A DNA stretch of 64,000 nt. Source: Apoderus coryli. Taxonomy: Eukaryota > Arthropoda > Insecta > Coleoptera > Attelabidae. The translations under genes and the position numbers were made by a program. A model generated the notes under the pieces. It saw nothing but the letters and a program-made list of their open reading frames with translations, ran no database searches and was not told the origin of the DNA. Where the stretch lies: positions 5,063,135-5,127,134 of the forward strand of contig OU452202.1 in the NCBI GenBank assembly GCA_911728435.2. Reading direction: 5' to 3'. This document shows, one piece after another, positions 1 to 11,480 of this stretch. Numbering within the stretch: the stretch's first letter is position 1; the number at the start of each line of letters is the position of its first letter.

Positions 1-622
1 CTAATGCACTAAATTATACAACCTAAATAAAGCAAATAATTTTTAGTCCATATCACCAAATTAATGATGAGTGATATTTGTTTTTTCGAAAAAGCTGTTA
101 TGCTTACGAGGGTTGCTTAATTTGAAGTTATTGGCTGATATTTGATATTTGTATATGAGTATAGTTGTCTAGAGTTCCTTGAACTTAGAGAGAGAGAAGT
201 AAAAACTTAAAACAGAAACCGTTCGATTACCCACAGCAGTGGAGCTGCTTTTACCTGATTTTTCAGATTAAAAGGAAACTCAATTCGTGAAAAATATAAA
301 TTGCACTAAGCAGCGTATTTTTTCAAATTATTCCAAAGAGACGCCTACGAATAAGTCACAAAAATATTGTTCAGTGCCCTTTGATTATAAGAAAAGAAAC
401 TTATTTGGCCAATAATAGTTGTATCGCAGATACACACTCTTACAGGTGAGGTCGACGGAAATGACAATCGGCGGAAAACCACTTTAATCTGTAAGTTGTC
501 ACCTTTATGGAGTTTACTAAAGGCAAGGCAGTTCAATGACCCTAAAATAATTCTAACATACTGCAATGAAAGCGTTCTTTTTTATTTTCCGTGTTTAAAA
601 TTGTCTTAATCAATATTTGTTA
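1..622. other. No gene seen
   Basis: AT-rich sequence with only short, random-looking open frames. I recognise no domain, tRNA or repeat terminus here apart from a short GA run near 190. Confidence 0.5.
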
Positions 623-890
623 TATAATAATAATAATACTTTATTGGCCATTCAGTCATACAACAGATTTGTACATTGGCAAGTCAATCTTGCTAAATTT
701 ATACACTTTGGCAATTGAAGATTACAAAGTTAAAAATAAAAGAAAACAAAAAAATCTTACACCAATATCCTTAAATCAGTCAAAAAGGACCAATAACAAA
801 AATCTAAATAATATAAAAACCATCGATGACAGATATCACATTTCATTCATAAAAAAATATAGTTTTTTTGGGCGCAGACAATAACAAACA
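623..890 (-). mobile_element. 3' end of a non-LTR retrotransposon (fragment)
   Basis: Read on the minus strand, this stretch ends in CCAATAAAG followed by an (ATT)n-type simple tail at 623-640, the usual 3' end of Jockey/CR1-like elements in insects. No protein domain remains. The boundary at 890 is approximate. Similar tails occur at 8790-8813 (plus) and 25410-25430 (plus). Confidence 0.4.
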
Positions 891-2213
891 ACTACATGGG
901 AGGAAGGGAGAAAAAACATCGGACTTTCTTGTCACTCCGGATGTTTCTTCCACAGTTGCGGCAACGTCGCTGTTTTGATTTTGACAAGATGCTACATGGA
1001 AATATTAATACCAGTGGCGATCACATAATGCTTTTACATTATATTTATTTGGGTAATATAAAAAAAGTTATATTTTAACTCTCTAGAAGTGATAATAGGC
1101 TTCTGTACATTAAACAAGAATATAGATAGATTTCATTTCTGTTATGTATTTCGGACGACCGGAATTTTGTAAAATTGTTATATTTCAACGTTACACGTAG
1201 GTATTTAAGTTAAAAACTACGCATTGTGTGTTCTCAATACATAACAAAATTAAAATCTATCTAGATTCTCGTTGAATGTACAGAAGACTATTTTCAATGT
1301 AAGAATTCTAACCAATCAGAATGAAGGCATATAAACAAATACCGGACTTCATTCTAATTGGTTCGAATGCTTTAATCTTATTCCTTAACTTTTAATTGTT
1401 ACTTAAATTACAGCACAATTATGTAACCTATTTAAAATATTGAAAATCATTAAATAATACGGTTAGTATTGGGGAAAAAAATACTGCAGTTTAAGTGTCG
1501 CTCGCTAAAGTCAGAGTTACTTTTAAAAAGTTATTTTTATTTTTGGGGCCGGAGTTGCCCACATATGCAAACGCTTTTTGATCAACTATAATTCTGGTAG
1601 TTTGTCGTTCCTTTTTCAATAAAAATAGAAGTGAGGTGAGAAGCAGGTGGATAATTCAAGTCAGTTCAGCTGAGCTGAGGTGTATAATTTAAAGCAGCCT
1701 TACTCATTTTTTTTTTTTGAGAGACTTCACTAACTCCCTAGTCAGAACTGAAAAACAAAGAAGAAATAAATGAGCTTGATATGTACTAGATAAAGAAGTA
1801 GTTAATCAGATATTAAAATGTCTACTTTACAATTACGCCGAGGCCGTTATTTTTTAATTAATAAGTGCCGTGACAGCAACGACTTTTTACGACAATCCCC
1901 GATTGTATTTACTGACAGCTATGTAGAACTCGACCATTAGGTCCTAAATAAATAATCAAGAACAATTTTTCTTTTTCAGAAAAATCCACATAAAGATCAC
2001 AGTCTACGTCTTCTAAACATTAAACTGATTTTGAAATAATACTGATCGATGATCGAAAAACCTTGTACAGATTAATGTTTAGAAGACATAGAATGTGTTT
2101 TTTTCTTGAATAACATAATTTTCGAGGATACGCATACGAGAAGCTTTAGAAACCCTTTTCCTATTTTTAGATAAACTAACGACAATTTAAATCAGAGAAT
2201 CCGAACATATATT
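891..2213. other. Non-coding stretch with three hairpins
   Basis: No gene is seen. Besides the inverted repeat listed at 1100-1286, there is a small hairpin at 1310-1364 (CCAATCAGAATGAAG against CTTCATTCTAATTGG). A further inverted repeat at 1999-2098 has arms built on GTCTTCTAAACATTAA. These look like remains of small foldback elements. Confidence 0.5.
1100..1286. repeat. Inverted repeat, about 52-bp arms
   Basis: Left arm 1100-1156 begins CTTCTGTACATT; right arm 1236-1286 ends AATGTACAGAAG. The arms match along their length with several mismatches. Probably a small foldback or MITE; no target duplication was identified. Confidence 0.6.
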
Positions 2214-3382
2214 CCGGGTGTCCCACCGGGAAGGGATTCGATCGATTATGGAGAAACTAAACTGTGTAACAATGTGAAAATCTGGTGTAGTACTTAGGTC
2301 GACGGGACGAAATCGGCTAAAATGTTTTCAAGAATCTAGCACCTATGGTTCTACCGGAAATGTGTATCAACTTCCTTATTTCAAATACGACCCTATAAAA
2401 ATTATATATTTTTTGGATTCTCCTTGTAATTCTAAACATATTTGCATAATATGTTACCTTAGGCGCGTAAGTATATTTTTTTATTAAATATTAATACAGG
2501 GTATTTGAAAAAAAAAAATAAAAAATCAAATTGAAAAAAGTGTCGTAATTCAAAAATTTTAAATGGCATTTTTTTTATATTTTTGCATCAGAAATAAGGC
2601 ACAAGTTTATGAAAGGATGTCTAACCCAAAAACTGATACTTTTCAAAATATTGACAATTTTACATTTTTCTATTACAATAGTGATATGAATTTGAAATTT
2701 AATTGATTTTAGTTGGCCATGATGACTTTAGATAGCAAATAAATATGACACTTAACAAAAATAATCAACAACTATGACAAATTGTAGACATTAATTAGTA
2801 GTATTAATCATGGCGGGCGTATAAATTATTCTAACGAATACTATTTAAATTTGTTTATTATTTATGGATAATGTGACAGAGAGTGATAACAAGAACGTGT
2901 GATAACATTTGCTACCAAATACCCAGAAAAACATAAACGATCCCAAAAGTTGTTAAACTAATAATACATAATTTCGAAAGTTTCGAGTCTGTGAATAATT
3001 TTATTAAATAATAACGTGATCGTATGATACAAACTTATCTAAGGTCCACTCATAAAAAAAATTACTTTAACAAATGTTCAAAATTTTGACCTTAAACTTC
3101 TAAACACTTTTCACATCATATTTATTTGGTTTCTAAAGTCATCATAGCCAACTAAAATCAATTAAATTTCAAATTCATATCACTATATTGTAATAGAATA
3201 ATGTAAAATTGCCAGGATTTTGAAAACTATCAGTTTTTGGGATAGACATCCTTTCATAAACTTGCCCTTATTTTTGATGCGAAAAAATAGAAAAAATATA
3301 AAATGGGGGGTTGCCATATAAACATTTTGAATTTTGACACTTTTTTCAATTTGATTTTTTACCCTTTTTTTCAAATACTCTG
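2214..3382. mobile_element. Foldback element, copy 1 (one outer arm plus palindromic core)
   Basis: An outer arm (2214-2496) starting CCGGGTGTCCCACC is followed directly by a palindromic core at 2497-3382. The core starts CAGGGTATTTGAAAAA and ends TTTTTTCAAATACTCTG, and TA flanks both core ends (2495-2496 and 3383-3384). The same arm/core junction recurs at 26740/26741, so arm plus core is a repeated unit. The outer right arm present in the 26 kb copy is missing here. No coding sequence is recognisable. The TA target and CAGGG terminus suggest mobilisation by a Tc1/mariner-type transposase (inference). Confidence 0.75.
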
Positions 3383-3384
3383 TA

Positions 3385-5093
3385 TTCATCATCTGTTGTT
3401 ACAATTGACACTGGCCCTGTTAATATTGACACGGGCGGATTGGCAATTGTAGTGGTCCAATAAAAAGTTTTCCAATTTTACACTTGTAATATTTTAGTAG
3501 GTTAAAACTGTTCTCTCTTAAGCCGAGCAACTTATTTAAAGGTATATACAGAATTTCAAATACTTAAATTAACTCACAATAACAATTTTGTTATAATTGA
3601 CACTGTTCTCCCCTATACACAATAATATAGGTATCTGACACATCAAAATGTTTCTTTTGAAATAGCAGCATTAAATTATTAAGAAAATAGTAGCCACACT
3701 GATTTTACTCGAATGTGTAGTTTTTAATTAGGTATCGCAAATAAGGAAATATACATAATGACCAATAATCATAGAGAATATAAAAGCTACTCAAACAGCA
3801 GAATGATATTCTTGGAAGGTTTCCATTTTTTGCCCTCATTTTTTTTCTAGTGTTTAGATTTTACATTTCATCAAATAATCATTTCTTAAAGCGTTTCTAA
3901 TGTTGTTTATACCAGGGACAATATACAAATAAATCACAGTGACAGCATATTTTCGGTGCGCATCTTTGAGAGGAAACACAATGCCTAAAAGTTATATTGA
4001 CGCGTGTAAAGAATATAAATTTGTAAAATGTCTTCTGGTACTGAGAGAAAAGTAAAAGTAATAAAGTCATAAAGAAATATAAAGTAGTCCCTGCAGTGTG
4101 TATTAGGTCGCATATTTGGGCCAAATTACAAATAAAATCCAAGGATATGTTTCACATCATGGTAAATTAGGTACCTAGTAACATTGTTAAAATATCTCCA
4201 CATACACTTTCCAGCTTACAAAAAAACGCAATTATAATATTTTAAAAAAATTGTGCGGACTTATTTATAATATCTCTTTCAAGCTATTAGGAAAAAAAGT
4301 AGGAACATTAAATTAAATTACAAATTAATAGACATGAAAACGATAAAATAAAATACAATGAATACCTACCAACGCATAACAATACACAATTGAAATCAAA
4401 CTTGGTGCAGCTTGGATTTAAACAATGTATTTATAAAGAATCATAAAATCTGTCCACTTTATACTAATAAACTTCGTGAATTCCCATAAATCTGTCTGCA
4501 AGCACGAAATTTTTTTGGGATAATCCTATTGACTTAATAGCGGTTTTAGGCGTGGTATTAATTACCCTAGACACGTAAGTCTTTGAGCCTTATTGATTCT
4601 TTCCTTCTCACGACTTTACATCTCATTTCAACCCATTTTCGTGGGCTCGCAGTTTTTGGTTAAATAGTAAAGTACTTGACTACTGCGAATGAATGCTACT
4701 GGACTCATTTTTGACCTAGAGTCTAATCTCTCTGACTCTGACCATATATTAAATTCATCTCACGTGATGTTCATTAGGTCATTCACATATCTAAGTATTT
4801 GGTTGCCATTTTCTTCTAGAAGTTCACATCAAGTGTGTTCAACCACTTAACCAAAGTTGCATAATAGCTTCCAACAAAATAGAAAAAAAAAAACACAGTA
4901 GTATTATCATATACACAAGATAATTATCTAAACATCCCTAACCTACAGTTACAAGATCATAACATTATCCAATTAGTCATCTAAACGGTCTCACTGATTC
5001 AATAACACAAATTTCTTTAAATTTCTTGTAAAATTGAGAAAATGTATGCTTTTGAGTTCTTTGGATACGGAATTATAAGCTCGAATATGAATA
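3385..5093. other. No gene seen
   Basis: AT-rich, no convincing coding potential. At 3405-3475 there are short ACAATTGACACTGGCCCTG-like words resembling the termini of the element at 12832-13395, possibly a fragment of that family. Confidence 0.45.
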
Positions 5094-5132
5094 ACTTCTG
5101 ATGATGATCTTATGACCGAAACCGGGTACACA
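5094..5132 (+). other. Hammerhead-like CTGATGA...GAAAC motif
   Basis: CTGATGA at 5098-5104 is followed by a short insert that can only partly pair, then GAAA at 5118-5121 and CCGGGTAC. This is the same module seen in several foldbacks of the window. An extra T between the CTGATGA core and the helix departs from the hammerhead consensus, so activity is doubtful. Confidence 0.35.
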
Positions 5133-6505
5133 CAATAAAATTGACAACCAAATTGATTACGTAGCTGAACTAATAGTTGTTTGAGTTTTATTATATGAAT
5201 AACTTCTCTCAAAAAATACTGTTTTATGAGCAGGCATATACACGGAAAAAAATACTGTTGCAGTTTCAAATATTAGTTAGTATTTGGTCGCGATTCATTG
5301 TTTCGATTACATTTATTATGGCTTCAAGTCCATGTAATTCCAACAATATAATACTTCGTCTTGAGGTAATTGCTGGTAAGTCATTAAATTTAAAATATTT
5401 TATATTTCTGCTAAAAAAATTTTACTGTCACTCTAACACTAAGATTAGAATATACTAACCACTTTATTGGTTTAATATATCATATGTTTCATTTAAACAA
5501 GACGTACAGTTCATTTAATGCATAAAACCATTCCGGCAAAAACATTTTATAATCAAGATTTAATCAACTTTCATATTGTCTGAATCAATTATTATGGAAA
5601 CAATAATCATGTTTTTAATACACTTTTTATATGCCATGGTGTCAAATACACATTATATTAAATTCAATGATTCTTCTCGTTAACCCAACAACATTTTTAC
5701 TTGGTTGGACAGATCTGGCAGTCTGGCAACACTCATTTAATTATTGCCCTGATTGCTCATGTGTGGTTCGTTTTACGGTATTTCCCATTTTTGTATTGAT
5801 AAAGCTAGCTAGCAGTAGCTGCCAGTTGTTGTTGTTAGGTATATTGTTATGGACAATATTGTAGAATTGTTTAAAGGTAAGTACTAAGACTAACTACATT
5901 ATGATTAATGTTTGCATTTCTTAATACATAATACAGTAGGCAACTTTGTATAAAAATTTGACTCCATTTAACACGTTAATTTTGTTATTATACCTACATA
6001 CGTAAAATTATTGTATCACTAAACCAAACTGTTTTTTTACCAATTTTGGTATGTTAGATACCTTGGTTCTTGGAATTACTTATGCGTAATTCATTTATTA
6101 CTTTTCGGTAATAAAATTACATTGGAAGATGTACAAGAACTATCTCATGAAAATATTAGAGTTGTTTCCTCAAATATGAACTCGAATTCGGTTTCTTAAA
6201 TCGTTAGAAATATACCTACACCGAAAAGCTGATGGATATCCACAATATGCCTGTTCTGGAAATTTATTTTGAACTTGGATGTTATTGACATACTTATTCT
6301 AATAATTTATATCTATAGATAACTGATAATTATGAACTTCTTTTCCCATCAACCCCCGGTAGCGCAAGTATACATCCGCTAGTAGTATGCTGCTTCTGAG
6401 AGGAGCATAATGGAGATAACAACATGCATAATGTGTCGTTGTCTCCACTGAAAATAGAAAGGTAGACAGGTAGCCTTTGGGGAGTGAATGGTTTTGAACA
6501 ATTTA
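5133..6505. other. No firm gene; possible isolated first exon
   Basis: Mostly non-coding. At 5849-5876 an ATG opens nine codons (reading MDNIVELFK) that run into a good donor, AAAG/GTAAGT. No downstream exon was identified, so I do not call a gene. It could equally be the first exon of a transposon. Confidence 0.3.
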
Positions 6506-7286
6506 AGGTCTCTGCCCACTATACCGTGCCGTACTATGACCGTGCTATAAACGTATCAGGCAGAAAAAAGCACTGCGAACTCTGCTAACGCCCACTAGAC
6601 GGATCAACACCGTTCCGTGCCCGTTCTAACGCGTTGGATGACCGGATCCTACACGGTCCATAAGTTCACGTTGTGCGGTTGTAGCAACAACTATTTTTGT
6701 TATTACTTCGTTGGGAAGACTAGCTTCTACTTAGAACTTTTGTTTAGAACAGGTTTTGGCAAAACATACTTATATTTATTTTAAAAATACACGACGGCTA
6801 TTAGCAAATTGTCTGTAAGGGAATTAGCAATGATTGCCATAATTTTAGACGAGGAGGAAGAGGGAAGCCAAAAAAATGCTGTTAGACGATACTGGATTCA
6901 TGATTCTTTAAGAAAGCGAAAAACTGAGGGAGAATTTTGAACGTTATATAGGCACCTAGTGGATGAAGAAGAAAAATTCCGCTTTCGCGTTCAGAAATTA
7001 AAGAACTAAAACAATACTTCAACTCGTTTGAAACGGTGAGTATGTGCGACTACAACGTGAATGTACACCGGTTTGATAACGTCGCGTGTCATGCACGGAA
7101 CATGCAAAATATTCTCGTCGGGAATTTGTTGTCGGTCCGCTCATAGAACGCTACGGTGCCGGTGTCGGTAGGTGACGGAACGGTCTAGTGGACGTTGTCT
7201 CATTATTACCTATATAAAGAATACTTTTTTGCATGTGCCGAAACGGTTACGGTCATACTACGGCCCGGTGTAGTGGGCAGAGACCT
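6506..7286. mobile_element. PIF/Harbinger-type deletion derivative
   Basis: Terminal inverted repeats of about 38 bp start AGGTCTCTGCCCACTA at 6506 and end with the complement at 7286. They are flanked by TTA direct repeats at 6503-6505 and 7287-7289, the 3-bp TWA target duplication typical of PIF/Harbinger. Length is 781 bp, far shorter than an autonomous element. The interior carries only an N-terminal transposase relic (6830-7009), so the element is non-autonomous. Confidence 0.85.
6830..7009 (+). pseudogene. PIF/Harbinger transposase N-terminal remnant
   Basis: The reading frame opens at ATG 6830 and encodes an acidic N-terminus, then RRYWIH, SLRKRKTEGEF, an in-frame TGA at 6938-6940, and TLYRHLVDEEEKF before a stop at 7007-7009. 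The RYW-h.....R...GEF..LY..L..D..KF pattern is characteristic of the start of HARBI1-like transposases, just before the DDE domain. The rest of the protein is deleted. It lies inside TTA-flanked termini, which agrees with the assignment. Confidence 0.65.
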
Positions 7287-7289
7287 TTA

Positions 7290-7967
7290 ATTTAAAAAAA
7301 AGGATGTATCTAATATCAATTAACTTTTGCTTTTTTTTTCGTTAGTTTGTATGAAACTATGGTCAGAGAATTTGTTCATTTTTTTACTTTTATGAAAATA
7401 TTTTTATTTTTTTTCTGTCAAATTGCAGTTATTATTGATTTTATTGCACAGCGAACACAAGTTCTATCTTTTCAATTAGCAGTTGTACTATTGGCATTTC
7501 GCTCAGCATTTGCTTATATAGGCCAATGAGTTGATATATTAGTACAATTACAAATCCATTCAAACCCGTTAACAGTTTGTAGTTTGTTGAAATAAATTTC
7601 TGTTTAATTCAACTACAAGAAACATGCAAAAAAAACTTTGTGTCGTTTTGGTAAAAGAATGTGTTAGTTCAAGGAAAAACTAGTACTTTTGAATCAATGC
7701 TAAAATATACGGTTGATTCAATGAAATGTTGTATTTAAACCCTTCATTGAAACTCAATAACACCTTGTAATTGAGTAGATAATACAATACTATTACTTAC
7801 CAAATATAGGCTTATACTTGAATGAAACGTTGTGGTATTCGAGGAATACTGAATGTAATATTTCATTGAATCAAAGGGTGTGTTTTTGGCAAAACTACAG
7901 ATTTTTCTCTGTGTACTTAAGATAGTTCGGTGTCTAATATTAATGTTATTATAGCGTCCGTTCTTAG
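7290..7967. other. No gene seen
   Basis: AT-rich with short frames only. Several related words (TTCATTGAATC, CAATGAAATG) recur between 7690 and 7880 in both orientations, suggesting a decayed inverted repeat, but no clear termini could be placed. Confidence 0.4.
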
Positions 7968-8398
7968 AGTAGGGCCGATAATATTGAACCCTGTGGAACA
8001 CGTTTCGAAACTGACCTGCACAAAGCAAGGACGATGAAATCAATTTGATTCCGGATATTCGATACCTATCGAGTGTAAAATGGAAATCAGGATTTGATGA
8101 TTAATCGTGTCAAACGTTTTGGTATAATTTAATTGTTAGCTGTTATTATGTCATCCGTGATATTCAGTAGAGCTGTAGTGCAACTGTGGGACTTACTATA
8201 ACCAGACGGCGTTGCTGTGGCAAAATCTTCCGATAGTCAATATATTCTCTTAACTGCTGCCCCATAATTGCCTCCATTATTTTAGACAGATGGTAGAATA
8301 CTAATAGGTCTTAGATCTGAGATGGATTCAGGATTTGACACTTTAGAAATTGGCGTTACCATTGAGTTTTTTCAAATATGAAGGAACTGGGCATCCAA
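7968..8398 (-). pseudogene. Non-LTR reverse transcriptase fragment (CR1/Jockey-like)
   Basis: Minus-strand translation, with frameshifts, gives reverse transcriptase blocks in the right order. A PISKVSNPESISDLRPISILPS segment lies near 8330-8250. HSCTTALLNITDD follows near 8180-8150, then YTKTFDTINHQIL (the block holding the first catalytic Asp) near 8130-8090. VPQGSILSAL lies at about 8000-7970. The protein stops there; the YADD-type block is absent. The order RPISIL / AFDTI / VPQGSIL is diagnostic of non-LTR reverse transcriptases. This is a dead fragment with both ends missing. Confidence 0.7.
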
Positions 8399-8699
8399 CA
8401 AAACAGAATTAACTATATGAACCAAAACCGACAAAACAAAACAACATTCAAAGCCCATCAGATCCTGCTAAACAGTTTTTCTGTTTACACATTATTTGTA
8501 GTACATTATGCTCAGAGACTAGATGAAAAGCGAGAATCCGAGTTGGAAAATTGTTGCTTTTATAAAAATTTGATATTGAAAATAATTAATTATTCTGAAC
8601 TTCTGGGACGCCATCCACAAATGCATTATTTATGCTAGTACTCAGCGCTGAATCTCGACCTTTGGGGATACCTATACACTTGTTCTTGGGGAAATGAAA

Positions 8700-8813
8700 A
8701 AAAAAAAAATAAAAAAATCATACACTAGTTTCTGTTATATTATATTTATAATTGTTTTTTTTTTGTACTTTGTGTCCTTAATAAAGGCCTTTATTATTAT
8801 TATTATATTTTCC
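8700..8813 (+). mobile_element. 3' end of a non-LTR retrotransposon
   Basis: A-rich sequence followed by TTTTGTACTTTGTGTCC, an AATAAA polyadenylation-like signal and a (TTA)n tail at 8790-8810. This is a common 3' terminus for insect non-LTR elements. It is on the strand opposite to the neighbouring reverse transcriptase fragment, so the two are probably independent insertions. Confidence 0.5.
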
Positions 8814-9568
8814 TATTTCTTAGCATACAGTCTACACAGTAGACACAATTTTGCTCGATTCATCAATCGATAATACCGACTGATAGAAAGGTACCGTTAG
8901 CACTGTGAGCTTTGTAATTGAATATGGGAATAAATAATACCGTCGTGTAGGTATCTCAAAAAATTGGAAGTCTGATGATACCAATAACAGTACCTTTTTG
9001 AGATAGATGGATTTGAGGAATCTAGAAGCAAAAATGCGAAAATGAGTAATGGTGAGATACATAGATATATTATAGTTATAAATATTCTGCATCGAATAAA
9101 AATAATATTGAGAACGAAATCCGTCGTTATCCCATTGAAATTTAATTCTTATTACTTAATCTCCACACGTCAGTTAGTATCAAAACCAGCAATATCCCCA
9201 ATCAAATGCAGTATGAAGCCGCGTGATCTATGGTGTGATGTTTTCGTGCCTAATCCGCTGTTTACGTATAGATATTCCAAGCAATAAGTTTGTTTTTTTT
9301 TATATCAGCCTTAATATAATATACAAACTATCAATAATAATCGTTATTGTGGATAATGGAAGTGTTTGTATCACCATGCGTTCCAAATAAAGCCAGAAAA
9401 TGAAGTCCTAATCCTGCTATATGGAAAAAAATATATCAGAAGACGACAAATAATATAAATTTGACATTTTATCTTGTGTAATTCTGCTTCAAATCATCGA
9501 CCAGAGATTCCAAGGTGTAGATATAACACAAAATGTTCTAAGTGTGCAATATTACCAGTAGTAATACC
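8814..9568. other. No gene seen
   Basis: Short frames only; nothing recognised on either strand. Confidence 0.45.
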
Positions 9569-9724
9569 CCTAGGGTCTTGATAATACCGAGATAATTTTG
9601 TTATAGAGAATGCCGAAAGCGTGTTGCTTGATAATAGCCCAAGGTCGCAGGCCGAGGGCTATTATCCTTGAGCAACTCGCTTGAAGGATTCCCTATGACA
9701 AAATTTTGAGTATTTATCAAGGCC
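9569..9724. repeat. Short foldback (MITE-like), copy 1
   Basis: A near-palindrome: left arm 9573-9640 starts GGGTCTTGATAATAC and ends GATAATAGCCC; right arm 9656-9724 is its complement, ending TATTTATCAAGGCCC. The left arm is related to 54360-54420 (CGAAAGC, CGTTGCTTGA, ATAATTTT in the same order), so this is a dispersed family. Confidence 0.7.
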
Positions 9725-9959
9725 CAATGAGTATTCGATAAGATAATTTTTTACTTTGTAGATATCAAAAATTTGATTGTCAATCTGACGTTTAATAATT
9801 TTCAATACAAAATGTATTAGTTTTAATCAAACAAATATTATTAATTTTTATTTAAAACTACAGTTGTGAAAAGTACAATTGGTAAATGTTAAATTGAAAG
9901 AAGAGTTTGCTGAAGTTGACGGATTGTTAATTTCCACTGTTGAAGAAATTCCTCGCATG

Positions 9960-10971
9960 GTGTTGATTATTTCACCATGGCGTTCTTGGTTAATATAAGT
10001 ACGGTTTAATTGAATTAGAGCTGCTATGTCCAGTTATTCTTATTAATTGCTGTTCAGGAATTCATTTATTTGCCAAATGGCTAACTGCAGTTGATTTGTT
10101 CGAATGATTGGATATCTTTTTACACTTAGTGTCCAAACCAATAGCTTGCGCGGATGATTTGGTCCACATGTTAATTATGTTCTTGCCTACCGGTATATTG
10201 TCAAACCAAGTGCCACTTTCGGAGTTCCAGAAACGATTTGGTCTCAAGAATAGGCGACTGGAAGTAATATTTTTCCCCCTTTTGGACAATAATTTATGGA
10301 ATAACCGAACAGGGCATGCACTTTCGTTTGCAATATTTGGAACAAGCCACTTACTATTTGTACAACTTTTCGATTCTCCTTGGCATGTTTTACTGAATAT
10401 TGGATTGAATTCAATTGTTGGTTGGCGTTCCGTCATTATTTTTCTCAATGGTGAAATAACCTATAAGGCAATCAGCTGGCTCACCACCTCGCCAAGCTAA
10501 CTCAACAGCTACAATATTTTTTGTAAACCTTCTGGTGTACATACATCCCATAATCCAATGATTCTAGCCAAATCACTTGAACTCAAATTTGATGAACTGC
10601 ATTTTCGTTTGTTTAGATCCTGCTGTAATCTTTTACGTTTTCCATTTCTTGCATCTCGCGCATACTCGTAGTATTCCAAATTGTTTTTACAGTTGCTTCT
10701 TTATATTCAGTTCCGTGAGCAAACTCGTTTCAGCATTCAGTTCGTATTCTCTGGTCGCACAAAACTTGAGAAATATTTTCCATACATATTTTTTTGATTT
10801 GATTGTATTTTTTGGTATATTATTAGATATAATATCATTAATTGCATCGATAGATGCAATACCAAATCTTCGCGACATTTTTAAACCAGTTGTCAGTTTG
10901 ACGTTTACTACTAAGACCGTATTGTGTTGTTTACTACTGGAAACAAACGATTTCAGATCACTTAAAAGCAA
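9960..10971 (-). pseudogene. Crypton-like tyrosine recombinase remnant
   Basis: Minus-strand frames give, in order: an N-terminal block PKNTIKSKKYVWKIFLKFC (about 10850-10790); a lysine-rich linker (about 10660-10590, other frame); VELAWRGGEPADCLI (about 10510-10460); CPVRLFHKLLSKRG with RLFLRPN; GTWFDNIPVGKNIINMWTKS; ISNHSNKSTAVSHLANK (10062-10120); then, after a stop, VPEQQLIRITGHSSSNSI near 9990-10040. This is the layout of the DUF3504/Crypton-type tyrosine recombinase domain. In the HSNK block the usual Arg is a Lys. The reading frame is broken at least three times, so the gene is dead. Naming it Crypton rather than a host DUF3504 gene is an inference from the broken state and repeat-rich setting. 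Confidence 0.6.
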
Positions 10972-11348
10972 CTGCCTTCTGGAATTTTCCGTTATTGAAG
11001 CAAAACTATTTTATTTAACATTTACTTTACAACAACGATGTCAATACAACAAAAAAAGTTTTTTAGAAGGGAAAAATGTCTAAAACCGATTATCCGCCTG
11101 CAATCAATCGTGCCACCCCAAAATAAATTATCTAAAAAAGTACTTGAAAACACTTTGGAGAACAGTAGAGACAGTTACAGTCATTCTACCGTGAGGTTAT
11201 TGCTGAGGAAACAATAATGGACCCTAATGGCCAAACAGATCATGCAAACTGTGAATTTGTTGAAGAATTACCAAGTGGTTTGATTTAGTTTAAATATATT
11301 ATACACTTACTCTCTACTTGTATTAGCTGTCAATAAATAATCTAAATT

Positions 11349-11372
11349 TGAGAGAGAGAGATCTCTCTCTCA
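11349..11372. repeat. Perfect GA/TC palindrome
   Basis: (GA)n meets (TC)n around a central GATC, giving a 24-bp perfect palindrome. Probably a simple-sequence inversion. Confidence 0.9.
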
Positions 11373-11397
11373 ATCAATTCTCGTGCTAGTATAAGCT

Positions 11398-11480
11398 CTT
11401 TGTAAATGTTGAAAATTTGGGTCACACTGCATGACAAATTTCCAACATAACTTAAAGTCTTGTTGCTTTATGTAACAAGC
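11398..11480 (+). repeat. Dispersed repeat, copy lacking the hammerhead segment
   Basis: Matches the complement of 29425-29570 on both sides (AAATTTGGGTCACACTGC and AATTTCCAACATAAC, then a CTTGTTGCTTTATGTAACAAG hairpin). About 75 bp between the two blocks, the part holding the hammerhead in the 29.5 kb copy, is absent. The element is otherwise co-linear. Confidence 0.75.

Noticed and set aside
3183..3392. 69-codon minus-strand ORF
   Set aside because: Lies within the right arm of a palindromic core; low-complexity sequence and no matching domain.
5849..5876. Nine-codon first exon with a strong donor
   Set aside because: No downstream exon, no similarity and a very short frame; noted in the region entry rather than called as a gene.
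10108..10500. 130-codon plus-strand ORF
   Set aside because: It is the antisense of the Crypton-like recombinase relic, which has clear family blocks on the minus strand.
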